Origin: Phycomyces nitens
Taxonomy: Eukaryota; Mucoromycota; Mucoromycetes; Mucorales; Phycomycetaceae
DNA: 64,000 bases
Assembly: GCA_022702545.1 (NCBI GenBank)
Contig: JAHRBC010000001.1
Span: 3,720,001 to 3,784,000, forward strand
Reading direction: 5' to 3'
Shown: piece after piece, positions 22,155 through 35,146 of the stretch
Numbering within the stretch: position 1 is the first letter of the stretch
Layout of the letters: each line of letters opens with the position of its first letter
The notes under the pieces: model-generated
Told to the model about the DNA's origin: nothing
What the model saw: only the letters and a program-made list of their open reading frames with translations
The model's database searches: none
Made by a program: the position numbers and the translations under genes

Positions 22155-23809
22155 ATAGTATATATATATATAAAATTATTATTAAACAAGAAAGATGGCC
22201 CGTTTTATTTTTTTTTATTATTTTTTGGGGGTTTTTGATATTGAATACTTGTGTAAGATCTAAAAATAATAATATTTGGACTGTCTTTGCTGTTTGGCTT
22301 GTAAACAATAATATTCCAAAGAGCTCATTAAAGAGCTCATTGACAATGATAGATTCCTTTTTCTTGTTCTCTTTAGATGGCCTATACACTTTAGGTTTCG
22401 TGTATGCATGTGGATATAGAGAAACATCAGATTTTAGATTATATGCAATCAACAATTGTAATCTAGACTTTAAAAATCTCCTCGATGGATTGAATGTATT
22501 GATTAGTAGAGATGATGCTCCGGAATATCATTTAACCACCAAATTCATTTGGTACGTATTGTAAAAAGGGTTTTTAGGTCAATTGAATGTATAACAATAT
22601 GGTTGTAAAAGGCTAAACTCAATTGATCTCTCTAGGCAGTAATGATTACAGCAGTATACAGTATTGTACCCAGGCCATTTAAGCTGTTACATAAAGGGTT
22701 ACTGTGGACCTCCTGTTTGCATGGAACCAAGCCTTTAACTTCAAAAGAGTTAGTAGATTGGTATTTTGGGGGAGGAGGAGGATCAGGATTGAAACAGGCA
22801 GGGTGAGGATGCAACTGTAAAATGCAAAGAAAAAGAGAGATAGAGTCAGCCACCATTAAAGGCAGAAATGCAAGATATGCCCATTCAATCTAATTGGCAT
22901 CTCTAAAGGCGTCTTTCTTGGTTAATCACTTTGTTGGCCAGTATTATGACAAGAATGCTTTTGTTCTCTCAAGATTGGTCTTTGAAGTATATTCTCAAAA
23001 ATGGCATTTAAAAGTGGCATTTGGGTTTGTCTAGAATTAAAAACAAAATGGATAAAATACCCATGGTGGTCTCCTGCATCTTGTCCACCTTTTAAACAGA
23101 GACAAATGGGAATTCTAGAAAGGATGAGCCAAATGTTCGATTACTTGGTTTTATGCTGGCAGGAAAAAAAGTTAAAATAAAATAAAAAGGTTTATTGCCA
23201 TGTCTTTAACAAAAGGAGCCCTTTAGCGACAATAGTCTGCCAGAGCTCCTTGAAGATCATTTGTACCTAGAGGGGCTATCCAAGTTTTCTGTCTTTTTAT
23301 TGTTGTTGTTGTTGAACCCTAGCAGTCGGCCCCTCTTCCACTCTATTGAGGTACAACTAAGTTTCAGGGCCCAAGAGCATGGTACCTTGACATTTTATAT
23401 ATGCCATGCAAAGTATTATATGCCCTGTCCTCAAGACATGCTTCATTATCCACCTGTTCCAGCCAATGTCAAAAATAAATAAATCTATCGGCCCGGGTCT
23501 CCCATGCTTCCGGGCTCATTGGCACCGGACTTTGCACTCTAGCTAAGCGTTCAACTTGCCCTGTTTCAATGATGTCTGGCTTCAAAGTCCGTCTATTTTT
23601 TTTCCAAGCTCAAATGAGAAATTCGACTTGAAAACCAGTAGAGAAAACCTCTAGCCCGAATTCCCCCCTTTCAACAGGTTGTCCATTCAAACAGACACGA
23701 GAAATGTACGTAAAGAAAGAGCAGTCAGGTGGCTTTGTTGCCCAACTAACTAGCCTTCTCTTTTCACTCTCTCCCTCTCTCTTTTACATTCCTTTTTGTA
23801 TACAGCAGT
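22155..23809. other. Intergenic, about 1.65 kb, one possible small minus-strand gene
   Basis: No confident gene. A minus-strand stretch at 22640-22815 follows a TTTTACAG acceptor and encodes about 58 residues with a PDPPPPP run, four Cys and a hydrophobic end, reaching a stop. It could be the last exon of a small gene. The right end is the TIM17 promoter. Confidence 0.4.
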
Positions 23810-24500
23810 ATGGGTCATTCTTCGCAAGATCACTCGAGAGATCCCTGGTAAATTAGGACACAATTTTTAGACCAAAAGACATGTGTTTTAAATGTGCACT
23901 TCTTGCAACATGTAGCCCCTGGGTTATCCTTAATGATTTAGGAGGTGCTTTTGTTATGGGTGCTGTTGGTGGTGGTATTTGGCATTCTGTCAAGGGAGCC
24001 AAGAACTCCCCACGGGTGAGTCTGGGTTCTATTTATGTTTATGTTTACGTTTATCAAATCAAATCAAATCAAATCAAATCCAACAAAGAAGTATCATTGA
24101 TTGTTCAATTCTAGGGTGAGCGTCTGGTTGGTGCTGTCACAGCCATGAAGGCACGCGCACCTGTGTTGGGTGGTAACTTTGCAGTCTGGGGTGGTCTCTT
24201 TTCCACATTCGACTGTGGTCTCAAGGGCATCAGACAAAAGGAGGACCCTTGGAACTCAATTCTTTCGGGTGCCTTCACAGGTGGTGTTTTGGCTGCCCGT
24301 GGTGGTGCAAAGGCTGCCACTGTGTCTGCCGTGGTTGGTGGTAGTTTGTTGGCTGTGATTGAGGGTGTTGGTATTGCTATCACTCGCTTCACTGCCGAGA
24401 GCAACAGACCTGTGATGCCCCAGGTAAGACTAGACTATTGTTCTGTGGGTCGATATAATTAACCATCTCTTGTATGTATGTATGTATATTACAGCTTTAA
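23810..24500 (+). CDS. TIM17: TIM17, TIM23-complex inner-membrane translocase subunit
   Basis: Four exons (23810-23847, 23916-24015, 24115-24423, 24495-24500) give 150 residues. It matches the Tim17 family from end to end: [19 protein letters not shown] at the N-terminus, [29 protein letters not shown] and [16 protein letters not shown]. These four-helix membrane proteins form the presequence translocase channel region in the mitochondrial inner membrane. The final exon is only six bases (CTT TAA), coding one Leu and the stop. Intron 2 carries an (AAATC)n run. Confidence 0.96.
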
Positions 24501-24905
24501 ATTCCTTTCAGAAATCTAGAGACAGTCAGTCACCCCCCACACATCCGCACTTATAAAAGTTAGAAAAAATGAGATCGTCACTCTTTAATATGCCACCCCT
24601 TTCTGTTCGCCCTCTCTTCTCCAGTCCGTATCGTCCTCCCCCTTTTTTTTAGAAGAACAAATAAAAATATAAACAACAGTAATGTTTTCTCTTTGAGCCT
24701 TCAATTCCATCATCTAAGCAAGCTCTCTCTCTCTCTCTCTCTGGGGCTAGGCAAATCAAGAGTTGTAAACAACCGCGGCCTTCTCTTTCTCGGACTGTTT
24801 CGGCCAATCATATTTCCACATCAAAGATGACGTTGTGAGGTCTTGACAAGGCGCGTCCGTGTCTGATTCTTACATTTCATCTTTCATCCGCTTAGAGCCA
24901 CTTCC
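24501..24905. other. Intergenic, promoter side of the alcohol dehydrogenase
   Basis: About 400 bp with pyrimidine-rich runs, including a (CT)n tract near 24723-24742. No specific regulatory site can be assigned. Confidence 0.5.
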
Positions 24906-26615
<1,710 letters not shown>

Positions 26616-26916
26616 ACGTGGTTGCAGATTTTAATGAAAATATTAACAACAACAGTAATAATAATAACAATAATAAACAACAACAACAACAGCAACAGCA
26701 ACAATATCTTCTTTTTTTTCTCTTCAATTCATCAACTAATGGTCATATCTATAAAACCAATCCAAAACAGCCTTTTATATATACATATTATTATTATTAC
26801 TATATATTTACTTTGTAGACAACAATCCTTGATCGCCAGACATTGGGATGGTTTCATGCACGTGATTAAATTATACACAACGCAAAAGACACGCCTTCTT
26901 GTTCTTCTTATCAACA
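26616..26916. other. Intergenic between ADH and BRE1
   Basis: 301 bp, with AAC/AAT- and CAG-type low-complexity sequence. It serves as the ADH 3' end and BRE1 promoter. Confidence 0.5.
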
Positions 26917-29900
26917 ATGTCTGCTCATGAGAAAAAGCGACGTTGGACGGAAGATGCAGAAAACTCTGTGCCTGTCTCTATGCCAGGCACACCCACTAAA
27001 CCACCACTAAAAAAGAGATTCACAAGCATTAATAATCTTAGTGCATCCGCAATCGCTCCTCCTCCACCTCCTCCACCACCTCCACCGGTTCAAACCATTC
27101 CTCCTATTGAAAACAATATTGAAATTGAATCTGATGTATGATTGAATGGTTTCTATACATCTCCGTAGGCCATATTAACTCCCTTTTGTTTTTTTTGTTT
27201 TTATTATTGTCGACAGGAAGATTACGACGGTCTGTCAAAGGACATGCTCTTGCAACGCATGAGAAGATCAAAGGTAGTCAAGATTCCGCTGCTGCCATTA
27301 CTCATCCATTCAACAGGAAGAATCCGCAGCCGAAGAAGAAAAGGCCAAGTCTACAGAACAAAAGTCTGACGACGATGATGCCAAAAGAGCAGCCATTCGT
27401 GTCCAATGGAGACTGGTACGGCACAGACAATAAATGAAATTACGCATAAGACAATAATAGATGAATAATGTGATTTACTCTTTGGCTGCAGATCCAAAAT
27501 GAACTGGTGATCCTTGTGAAATCACTGGCCAATGTCGATTCTACACTACCTGGTATGACTCAAAATCACCTTGATATTTATGCAGACCACAATTACTCTC
27601 TCTCTCTCTATCACTCTATCACAATCTATCTCTGTCTCTCTCGACATTTAACACGATATATCTACAGAATTACCCAAAGATCAACCAAACGAGTCGTCAT
27701 TACGAGATCAATTACAGACTGTTCAGCAGGCCACTCGAATTCTCACCGAACGTGCTCTCGGCCAATTTGATACCTGGAGAGATCGTGCAGACCAACTGGA
27801 AACCCAATTCAAATCAGTCCAAGGCAAGCCATTGTCCCTAGTTCGCCTTGTTCACAAACATAAATATATATATGTATATACACATACATACATATTTATT
27901 CATAATTATCATGTGTATTATTAATACGCATGTGTTTTTATCTTAATTATCAATCTTCTTTTTATTCATGAATTAGAAATATCTGACAAACAGGCACTCA
28001 TGGCACGATGGATCAAGAATGATATGGAAGATCTTTATACATGTTATGAGCGCAACCAGCGTGTACTAGGCGAACTCCAGGAACAAGAAAAAAATATCGC
28101 GCGTCAATCAGAACATGTTTCTGAAGGCGTTCTTTCTATGCGAAAGCAAGTAGAGGACACAATTGAAGAATTAGAAGAAACGATTTCGAACCTTTTGCAA
28201 GCCGAGAAACGATACGACAGATCAAAGAGTGAAGTCGTGGCATCTCTAAGCTATGGTGGTCTGGGCGGAAACAAGGAAAAACAAGTCGATCCAGTCGAAC
28301 CAAGTGCCAAGAAACTAGTATCTTCTGCACCAAAGATGATTGCTCCCGAAACAAACAAGGTCAGTAAAGGGCTAAAAAAAAAGAGAGATTGTTAAAGAGT
28401 CCATAATTCATATACCTGTTTCTAGCCAGGATCAATTGCCGATCAAGCAGTAAAGCAACAGTTGGCTGAGCATCAGTTGATCGTAGACACGCGTATGAAA
28501 GAGCTAGAAGACCTAAAACAAGAACGTGAGATGTTATTGGAAGATACCGAGCGCCTAAAGACCCAATTATCAATGATTGATGAAGAACGTATTGTGGAAA
28601 CGGAATATTATAAGACCCTTCAGCTCTCGACCGAACATTACAGAGCACGCATCTACCACCTCGAGCAAATGCGCTCACAAATGGAACGGGAATTGGATGC
28701 AATCTCGCTCGAAAGAAGACAGCTCGTTGACCAAGTCAAATCAGAGAAGCTCTCTCAGGGTATGGCAATGGAAGCAGAAATGCGACGTCTTGAGAACGAC
28801 CTTTCACGCATCCGTAGCCAAAGAGACCATTTCCAGATGCTCTTGAACGAGCAAGGAACAAAAGAAGTACGCGAGCGAGAGATCAATGAGCATGTAATGT
28901 CAACAGCAGAAAGAGAAAAGGTAAAACTATATAGTCACCCTATTGGTCCAAAACATATAGCTCTAGGGGGACCCACATATTGATTTGATGATTCTGTAAC
29001 CTAGCAACGTATCAAGGCTTTACAAAAGCAAATATCAGAGGCAAAAGAAGTTGATCAGATGGCTGGTCCATTTGCAGAAGAACTTGCGACCTACAAAAGG
29101 ATCGAAACACATCTGGAGTGAGATTATGACTTTGTTTGATCTATTAATCATAGTTATTTACAAATGTGTAATGTATTTCTAGAGATTCTATAGCGATATT
29201 GTCAATCTTGGCAGATAGAGAATCAGGCGAACCGTTAGACAAATCAACCCTCAAAGAACTCAGAGATGGGTTGAGACAAGAAGTAGAGGACAGGCAAAGA
29301 CGGCTTCTTGGGTGGAAAGAGAGTCCTACGGACACCAGAAGAAAGATTTGCAAATTAATGTCAGAACTTGATTTAAAAAAGGAAGAAAAAGACAAGCTTC
29401 AGCTCATGATTGCATTTTTTGAAAATGTAAGAATTTCAAAAAAAGGAGGTTTCATGGGGCCAATTATAACCTCTAACCCATTGAATGGAACAGAACGAAG
29501 GCCAATTGCTGAAACAAATTGACCGTGTGGCAGCAATATACGGAAAACTAGAAGATCAGAGTTCTAAAAAGGTACTCAACTTGAACCAAAGACGAGACCA
29601 AAAGATGAAACTGCAGGCCGAGGTAAATCAGTAAAGATGCTGTTTTGCTTGCTAACAATTCTTTAGAAAATGAAATATGCACAGACATTTGCTTCCTTAA
29701 AGGCCACAAAAGACAAGCATATGGCTAATGTCACTGCTCTGAGACGGACAAGCGAGCAGCAAATGGAGCATATTCGCCAACTGGAAGAACGAGAAAAGAC
29801 ATTAGAAACCAAAGTGGTAGGCTTATTATTATAGACATCCCCCCAAAAAAAAGAATCTTTATCAACTTTAAAATCTTTGTTCTTAGGAAGAAAAAGAGAC

Positions 29901-30464
29901 CAGTGTGAGAAAGGCAGAAAAGAGCGTAGAGCGATACCGTGTTGAAGTGGACGATCTTATACAAAAAGACAGTGAATATAGAATAAATCTAGAGCGAAAT
30001 GATACACAAATCCATGAAGTAAGAAATATTTAATATATGACCTAGTCTAATGATCATGTTTGATTTCTTAGCTGCAAAGAATACTCAAAGAAAGAGTGCG
30101 AACCTTGGATGAAGAGAAACAGCTGAGGAAGCGTGTGGACGAGGATTATGAAAAGATGAAGCGTCGATGGGATATGATCTCTCAGGGCGATAATCCTGCC
30201 GAACAACAGCTTGCAGAAGAGTGTGAAGAATTAAGGGTACATAATTGTCATTCTGCAGAATCTGGTTGCTCATACAGTTTACTTTCTTAGGCGCTATTGA
30301 AGTGTAGTGCTTGTCGTACTCGTTTCAGAACACGGCTGTTGGCAAGGTGCATGCATACCTTTTGCAAGGAATGTATTGATGCACGGCTAGAGACACGTCA
30401 AAGAAGATGCCCTACATGTGGCGAATCATTTGGTGTTTCGGACGTACGACAGTTCTTTTTATAA
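26917..30464 (+). CDS. BRE1: BRE1-type E3 ubiquitin ligase for histone H2B
   Basis: Fourteen exons give 858 residues: 26917-27135, 27217-27273, 27317-27415, 27492-27552, 27668-27823, 27977-28359, 28426-28920, 29005-29117, 29183-29426, 29494-29622, 29667-29816, 29887-30018, 30072-30236, 30291-30464. A Lys/Arg-rich N-terminus with a Pro10 run is followed by some 700 residues of coiled coil. The C-terminal C3HC4 RING is CSAC, CMHTFCKEC, CPTC and ends SDVRQFFL, the Bre1/RNF20 signature. With Rad6 it monoubiquitinates H2B, which drives H3K4 and H3K79 methylation. The intron after exon 5 has a GC donor (CAAG|GCAAGC); the one after exon 2 is only 43 nt. Confidence 0.95.
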
Positions 30465-30891
30465 AGCATACATATACATATATATATATACACATATATA
30501 TACTCTTATAGGATATGCTTATAACTATCTATATAGTCTCTGTGCATTTTCTTAATAATAATAATCTATGGGAAATAACCACCCGTGTAGCTAAAATACA
30601 AAATACAAAATATACACCCACACACACCCACACACCCACACAAAAAAAGAAAAGAAAACAATTAATAAAATGCGAAAAAAAAGATTATGACAATGATAGA
30701 GATGGCTGTACTTGTTTGGCTTTAAATATCCCACTACTGAGCCGCACTTGGTCCTAAGATGTTATACATGTGTGGACGGCCTCCACCCTGTCTTGTTACA
30801 ATTATCGTACGAGCTTTGCAAGTGGGATATAACAAAAAATAAGATTCGGAAAAATACATTAATATAGTCAACGTAAATATTTGTTTTTCTA
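30465..30891. other. 3' region between convergent BRE1 and RasGEF genes
   Basis: 427 bp with a TATATA run and a (CA)n-like tract (about 30618-30642). No gene is supported. Confidence 0.6.
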
Positions 30892-33800
30892 TTATGCTGT
30901 GGTTGCTGGGTCAATGAATTTAGGCTCAATCGCAAGACTCTTTGAATATATTAGGCTGTCGTCTGTCTCGATATCCATTTCTAGACAGTGCAAAAGGTAA
31001 CGTTGGACATCTTCAATAGGCTTGAGTTTGTAAGGGACTTGAAAAAGTTTAATTTCGGCGAGCACACGGGACAATTTGATATATTTATCAAAGTTCACAA
31101 ACTGTTGGTGCGGTTTGGTGTGTGAGACACGGTAGGCTGGATTGCCTTCGTCGAGGAACAACATGTCGCTGAGATAGATGCCAAGGAATGGCAGGCAGGG
31201 GGAAGTAGCGTTCTTGAGACATTTTCGATAGTTTGCAAAGTTTCTTTGGGAATCAGCAATACGGTATGTCGTTTCGAGCATTGTTTTGTGCTTAGTCGAC
31301 CTCATAACGATTTCCCAAGTCAGTTTCAATCGAGCGATGCCCGAAGAGTTTAAAGAACACCGAATTGCCATAAGTGTGTTATAATTCGATAAATGTAAAC
31401 AATACTATAGAAACAATTATATTCTTGACGTATTTCATCGTAATAACTTACGTCTCCAACTTTGATCCAATACTTGATTACCTGGGCGCGTTTCTTGATA
31501 TCTGACTCGTCCAGAATAGTACTTGATATCCAGTAGACTAGGTTGGTGCTGCGGCGTATCATAGTCTTGATATTAACAGTGAGGTCAATGTTCTTTCGGG
31601 ACTCTTGAGGAGCCAAAAATTCTTTTAGGGGAATCTGACAGAAGAGCGAGTTCTCCATCAGTGTGAGTTGCTTGGCAACCTCATGAGGGTCAATGTGGAC
31701 CAGTGTGATTGTAGAGCTTGGAAGAGGAGACTGGGTGTGGAGGGCTTTCCGTAGAGCGTTTCGCAATGGTCGGGCCAGGTTTGGTGTGGGTGAATGGGAA
31801 TGTGGGCGGTCAGTGGTGTTTAGAATTGAGGTGCTCAGAAAGGAAGTCTTTCGTTTCCTCGAGGTATTGTGGGGTGGTGTGGGTGGTGAATCGGGTTCTG
31901 GGCTCGAGCGGCCATGTTCATGAGCTATTTCTGGAGAATAGTCGGGATGTTGTTCTTGAGGATCAAACTAGACAAGTCGGTTATTTATCAGCTTGTCAGA
32001 AAGAACAATAAGACACTCACTTTCCGAGTGACCAGTTCAATTAGCTGCTCGGAATGTTCGGGCATCGAGAGAGCGAGGTCTACCGTGGCAAATTGCATCA
32101 GCAAATCTCTTGCTGGCAAGTCAGCTTCAAGATCCAAAAAATCTTCGAGCCAAGTCTTGATGACATTGAACACACGGTAGCGAATTACCCAAATAATGCG
32201 AGTCTCCCAAAACAATAGTTCTTCTTGTGTCCAGACAACGGTGGCATCTGCCTTTGGAGACTTTAGATGAAATCGCTCGACAAGTAACACAACAAGAGTA
32301 CAAGGGCTCATGAACAATCTAAAGTTAAAGAAAAAAGCTCGACAAAAGATAGTATCTAGATGATGGCCAATACAATTAATTTTAGCATTCTAAGAAAAAG
32401 AAAAACCAATGTAAGCTACCTGGTAATGTACTGTGCAAGGTCATTATCTCCACCAGAGCTCTGGTTGTGGCACCCAAGATCTGTCCTTCTGAATTCAAGA
32501 TCACTTGGGTGTCTTTGTAGGTCTGTTGCCTTAAAATCAGTGAAATCCTCGACTCGCTTATCTGGCCAACAAAGGAAATCAAATTATTATTATTATTCCT
32601 TTTCCTTTTCTTTTTTCTTTTTTTTTTTAAAAGAAGCTTTATTATGGAAAAACCTTGAACCTACGGTAATTTCCTCACTGTGCCGATGTTTAGATGTATC
32701 ATGATCTATTTTGTCAGCCTGATCCATGTTTGGTCTCCTCAGTCTTAATGATGCTGATAAACGAGATCTAAAGGACTCTGCAGAAAGGGTGTTGAGAGGG
32801 GTTGATACGGCAGGGCTGTCGGTGTGGTGGGTGAGGGAGATTCGGAGGGATGAGACACTTAGGCCTCGGGGACGGTGTGTCTTCTTTTTAGCCTGGTCTA
32901 TAGTTGATGATGAGGCCGAGGGGGTCATGTTGAGCATATGTTCGACATTGGAGATTGACAGGGCCTTTGTGTGTGTTACGGATCCCTTTTGAGATTTCAT
33001 TATTGGTGTCGACAGGGTTCCGCTCATTGGGGTGGGGAAATGAATGGCCAGACGGTCTTTTGGGTGGGAGATTGGCTCTGGTGAAAGGACCAGGTTCTTT
33101 TTCCAGTTGGGGTCTGTGGTTGGGTGAACTGGATGGTTGTATTGGGTCACTATCGTAGGCTTTGGTGGGGGGTTGGGCTGTTTACAAGGTTAGGTTAGGT
33201 GTATTTGTTTTTTTTTATGCTTAAAGACTTGCCTCTGTCCTGTCCAAATGTGCCGGTTCGTCGGCTGGCTTGTGCTTTAGTGTTTCTGAGAACACGGTGC
33301 TTGTTGTACTCCACCGGATTCCGGGCTGCCTGTGTTCTTCACACGCCTTGCCAACCATTTCCTGGACCTGGGAAGGCAGACCATGGATGGCGAGGGCAAT
33401 GCTGTTAATCGCCTGATTAGAGGCCTCTTTAGACTTCTTCAGGGCCTCAAGACAGTTATCATTCTCCGTTTGAAACTATAATTGATGCCATTTGGATTAG
33501 ATGGCAGAAATAAAGAATGCACATCTAGGAAAAAAAAGGGGGGGTACGGATGGAATCCATGCAGGATCACTCGATTTACTTTCTACCTACTTCTGCTTCA
33601 CTGGATTGTCCTTGTGATTTCTGGGTCACATAGTTATCCAGAGTGGTGATTCCAATCCCAATAATCTCATTGATGCTATCCCGGTGATCAAAGAGCTGTT
33701 GAATTGGCCAGGACTGGGGCTGTAGATTGAATTCATGCGATAAAGGTGTGTTTTTGTCATTCCAAAACAGCTCTTCCAGAAGCAGGGTTTCTACCCAGAG

Positions 33801-34693
33801 ACTGTTGACGAGTGCCTGGAGATGGTTTCTGTCAAGCTTGTTATTGGTATGGCTTTTTCCATTTTGGACAATTGTGGATAGTGCCTTGAGTACAGCCCGT
33901 TTCTGCTGTCTTAGTTCGTCAGAGGTTGCTGCATGATCAATGCTCCTTAGGACAACACGTATTGATGAAACCACGTTGAATATTCTGATCTGTAGGTTGG
34001 CTTCCGAGAGAGAGACACAGGCGTCTGCCAGACTGGATATTCCCAGGAACACTTCTTCGACCTGGTCTTTCCAGACGATGCCTTGGGCTGGCTGGGATGT
34101 CGTGCTGTGTATGGAGCGGCGGGACTCTTGGAAGCGAAGGGTCTTTTGGCATGGATCTTCCTGGTCTAGAGACACCTTTTTTTTGATAAAAATAAAATAC
34201 AGATTTATATATATATATATAAATATTGTTTATAGACCACCAATCTTTTATCTTGTACCTCATCCATGTCCTTGGTGTGGAATGGTGACACAACAGGATA
34301 TAATCTGTCCAGAGGATCAGACGTCATATCAGAAGCGTCCAAGCTCTCTCCCCTCAGTCGTATCGGGTTATCCGGACTGTGGACTGGCTCCAGACGGCCA
34401 ACATATTCACTAGGAAACCATCCACGCATATTGTCGTATCTTCCATCCCACCATCCTGAATCTGCCCGGTGCAGAACCTCAATGATGGCTCCCTTTGGAA
34501 ACTGAAGGGTCACCTCGGGGCCTGTGGATGTAGAGAAATAGGCGTGGTGGGCCTTTACAAACCGAGGCTTTTCTGCGAGGGCAAATGCACGGGATGATAG
34601 CGAGTGGCTTCTTGGATGGAGAGCAGGCATGGTATTGGGTACACATTTATCAGACGATGCCCGTCTTTGGTGTCGCTTGGCTGTGTCGGTCAT
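30892..34693 (-). CDS. SH3-domain Ras guanine nucleotide exchange factor (Cdc25 family)
   Basis: Eight exons (34693-34259, 34175-33591, 33475-33233, 33177-32665, 32561-32420, 32355-32021, 31967-31452, 31404-30892) give 1093 residues. An SH3 domain spans ~44-103 (WWDGR and GWFPSEYV). A helical middle follows, then a Ser/Pro-rich linker. RasGEF_N covers about 600-740 (CRAFFFNFRLFMSP, LLVERFHL). The catalytic CDC25 domain ends the protein: DPHEVAKQL, NLVYWISSTIL, RAQVIKYWIKVG and LSNYNTLMAI..LNSSGIARLK. It would load GTP onto Ras and so feed cAMP/PKA or MAPK signalling in growth. Intron 3 has a GC donor (AGAG|GCAAGT). An in-frame upstream ATG would add 18 hydrophobic residues; 34693 is preferred. 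Confidence 0.93.
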
Positions 34694-35146
34694 TGATGGC
34701 AAGAGAGTTTGCAAAAGAGATGGAAATAAGACGATAAAATCAAGCAAGGGATATAAGATGTATTCTGGGATACTTTTTTTTTGCTATTTGAGGCCCAAAT
34801 GGAAACAAAGTTTATGGTGGCTGCTACGTATCAGAGCAAGTTTGACACTCTTATGCAACACTATGTGTTCATAAAGGAGGAGGTTGGGGGGAGAGAGACC
34901 TGCCCTGTGTCACCCATGCCCATAAACATGCACTCCACATATATCTTTTTTACTCTTCTTGCCAAAGCGCAACTCCTCAGCATAGCTCAGGAGAAGTAGG
35001 AACCAAGGGCCTAAGGGGCGGAGGACTACACATCAAACAGCACTTGTTGTCTGCCAGCATGCTATATGGCTGTATGTGTGACTGTGGTGGAACAACCTTT
35101 TGGATGGATGCAGGGTCAGCGCCTCATCAAAGTCTGTTCGACCAAT
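34694..35146. promoter_or_regulatory. Divergent promoter region, RasGEF / COG4
   Basis: 453 bp between two genes transcribed away from each other. No individual site is assigned. Confidence 0.5.

Noticed and set aside
5917..24500. Considered a mitochondrial-import gene cluster (TOM20, small mitochondrial-type protein, TIM17)
   Set aside because: TIM17 lies 16 kb away with unrelated genes between; fungi do not group these genes and nothing here suggests co-regulation.
27274..27316. Considered reading through this 43-nt stretch of BRE1 as exon
   Set aside because: Reading through shifts frame and ends in a stop; removing it as a GT-AG intron restores the acidic EESAAEEEKAK stretch and the downstream coiled coil.
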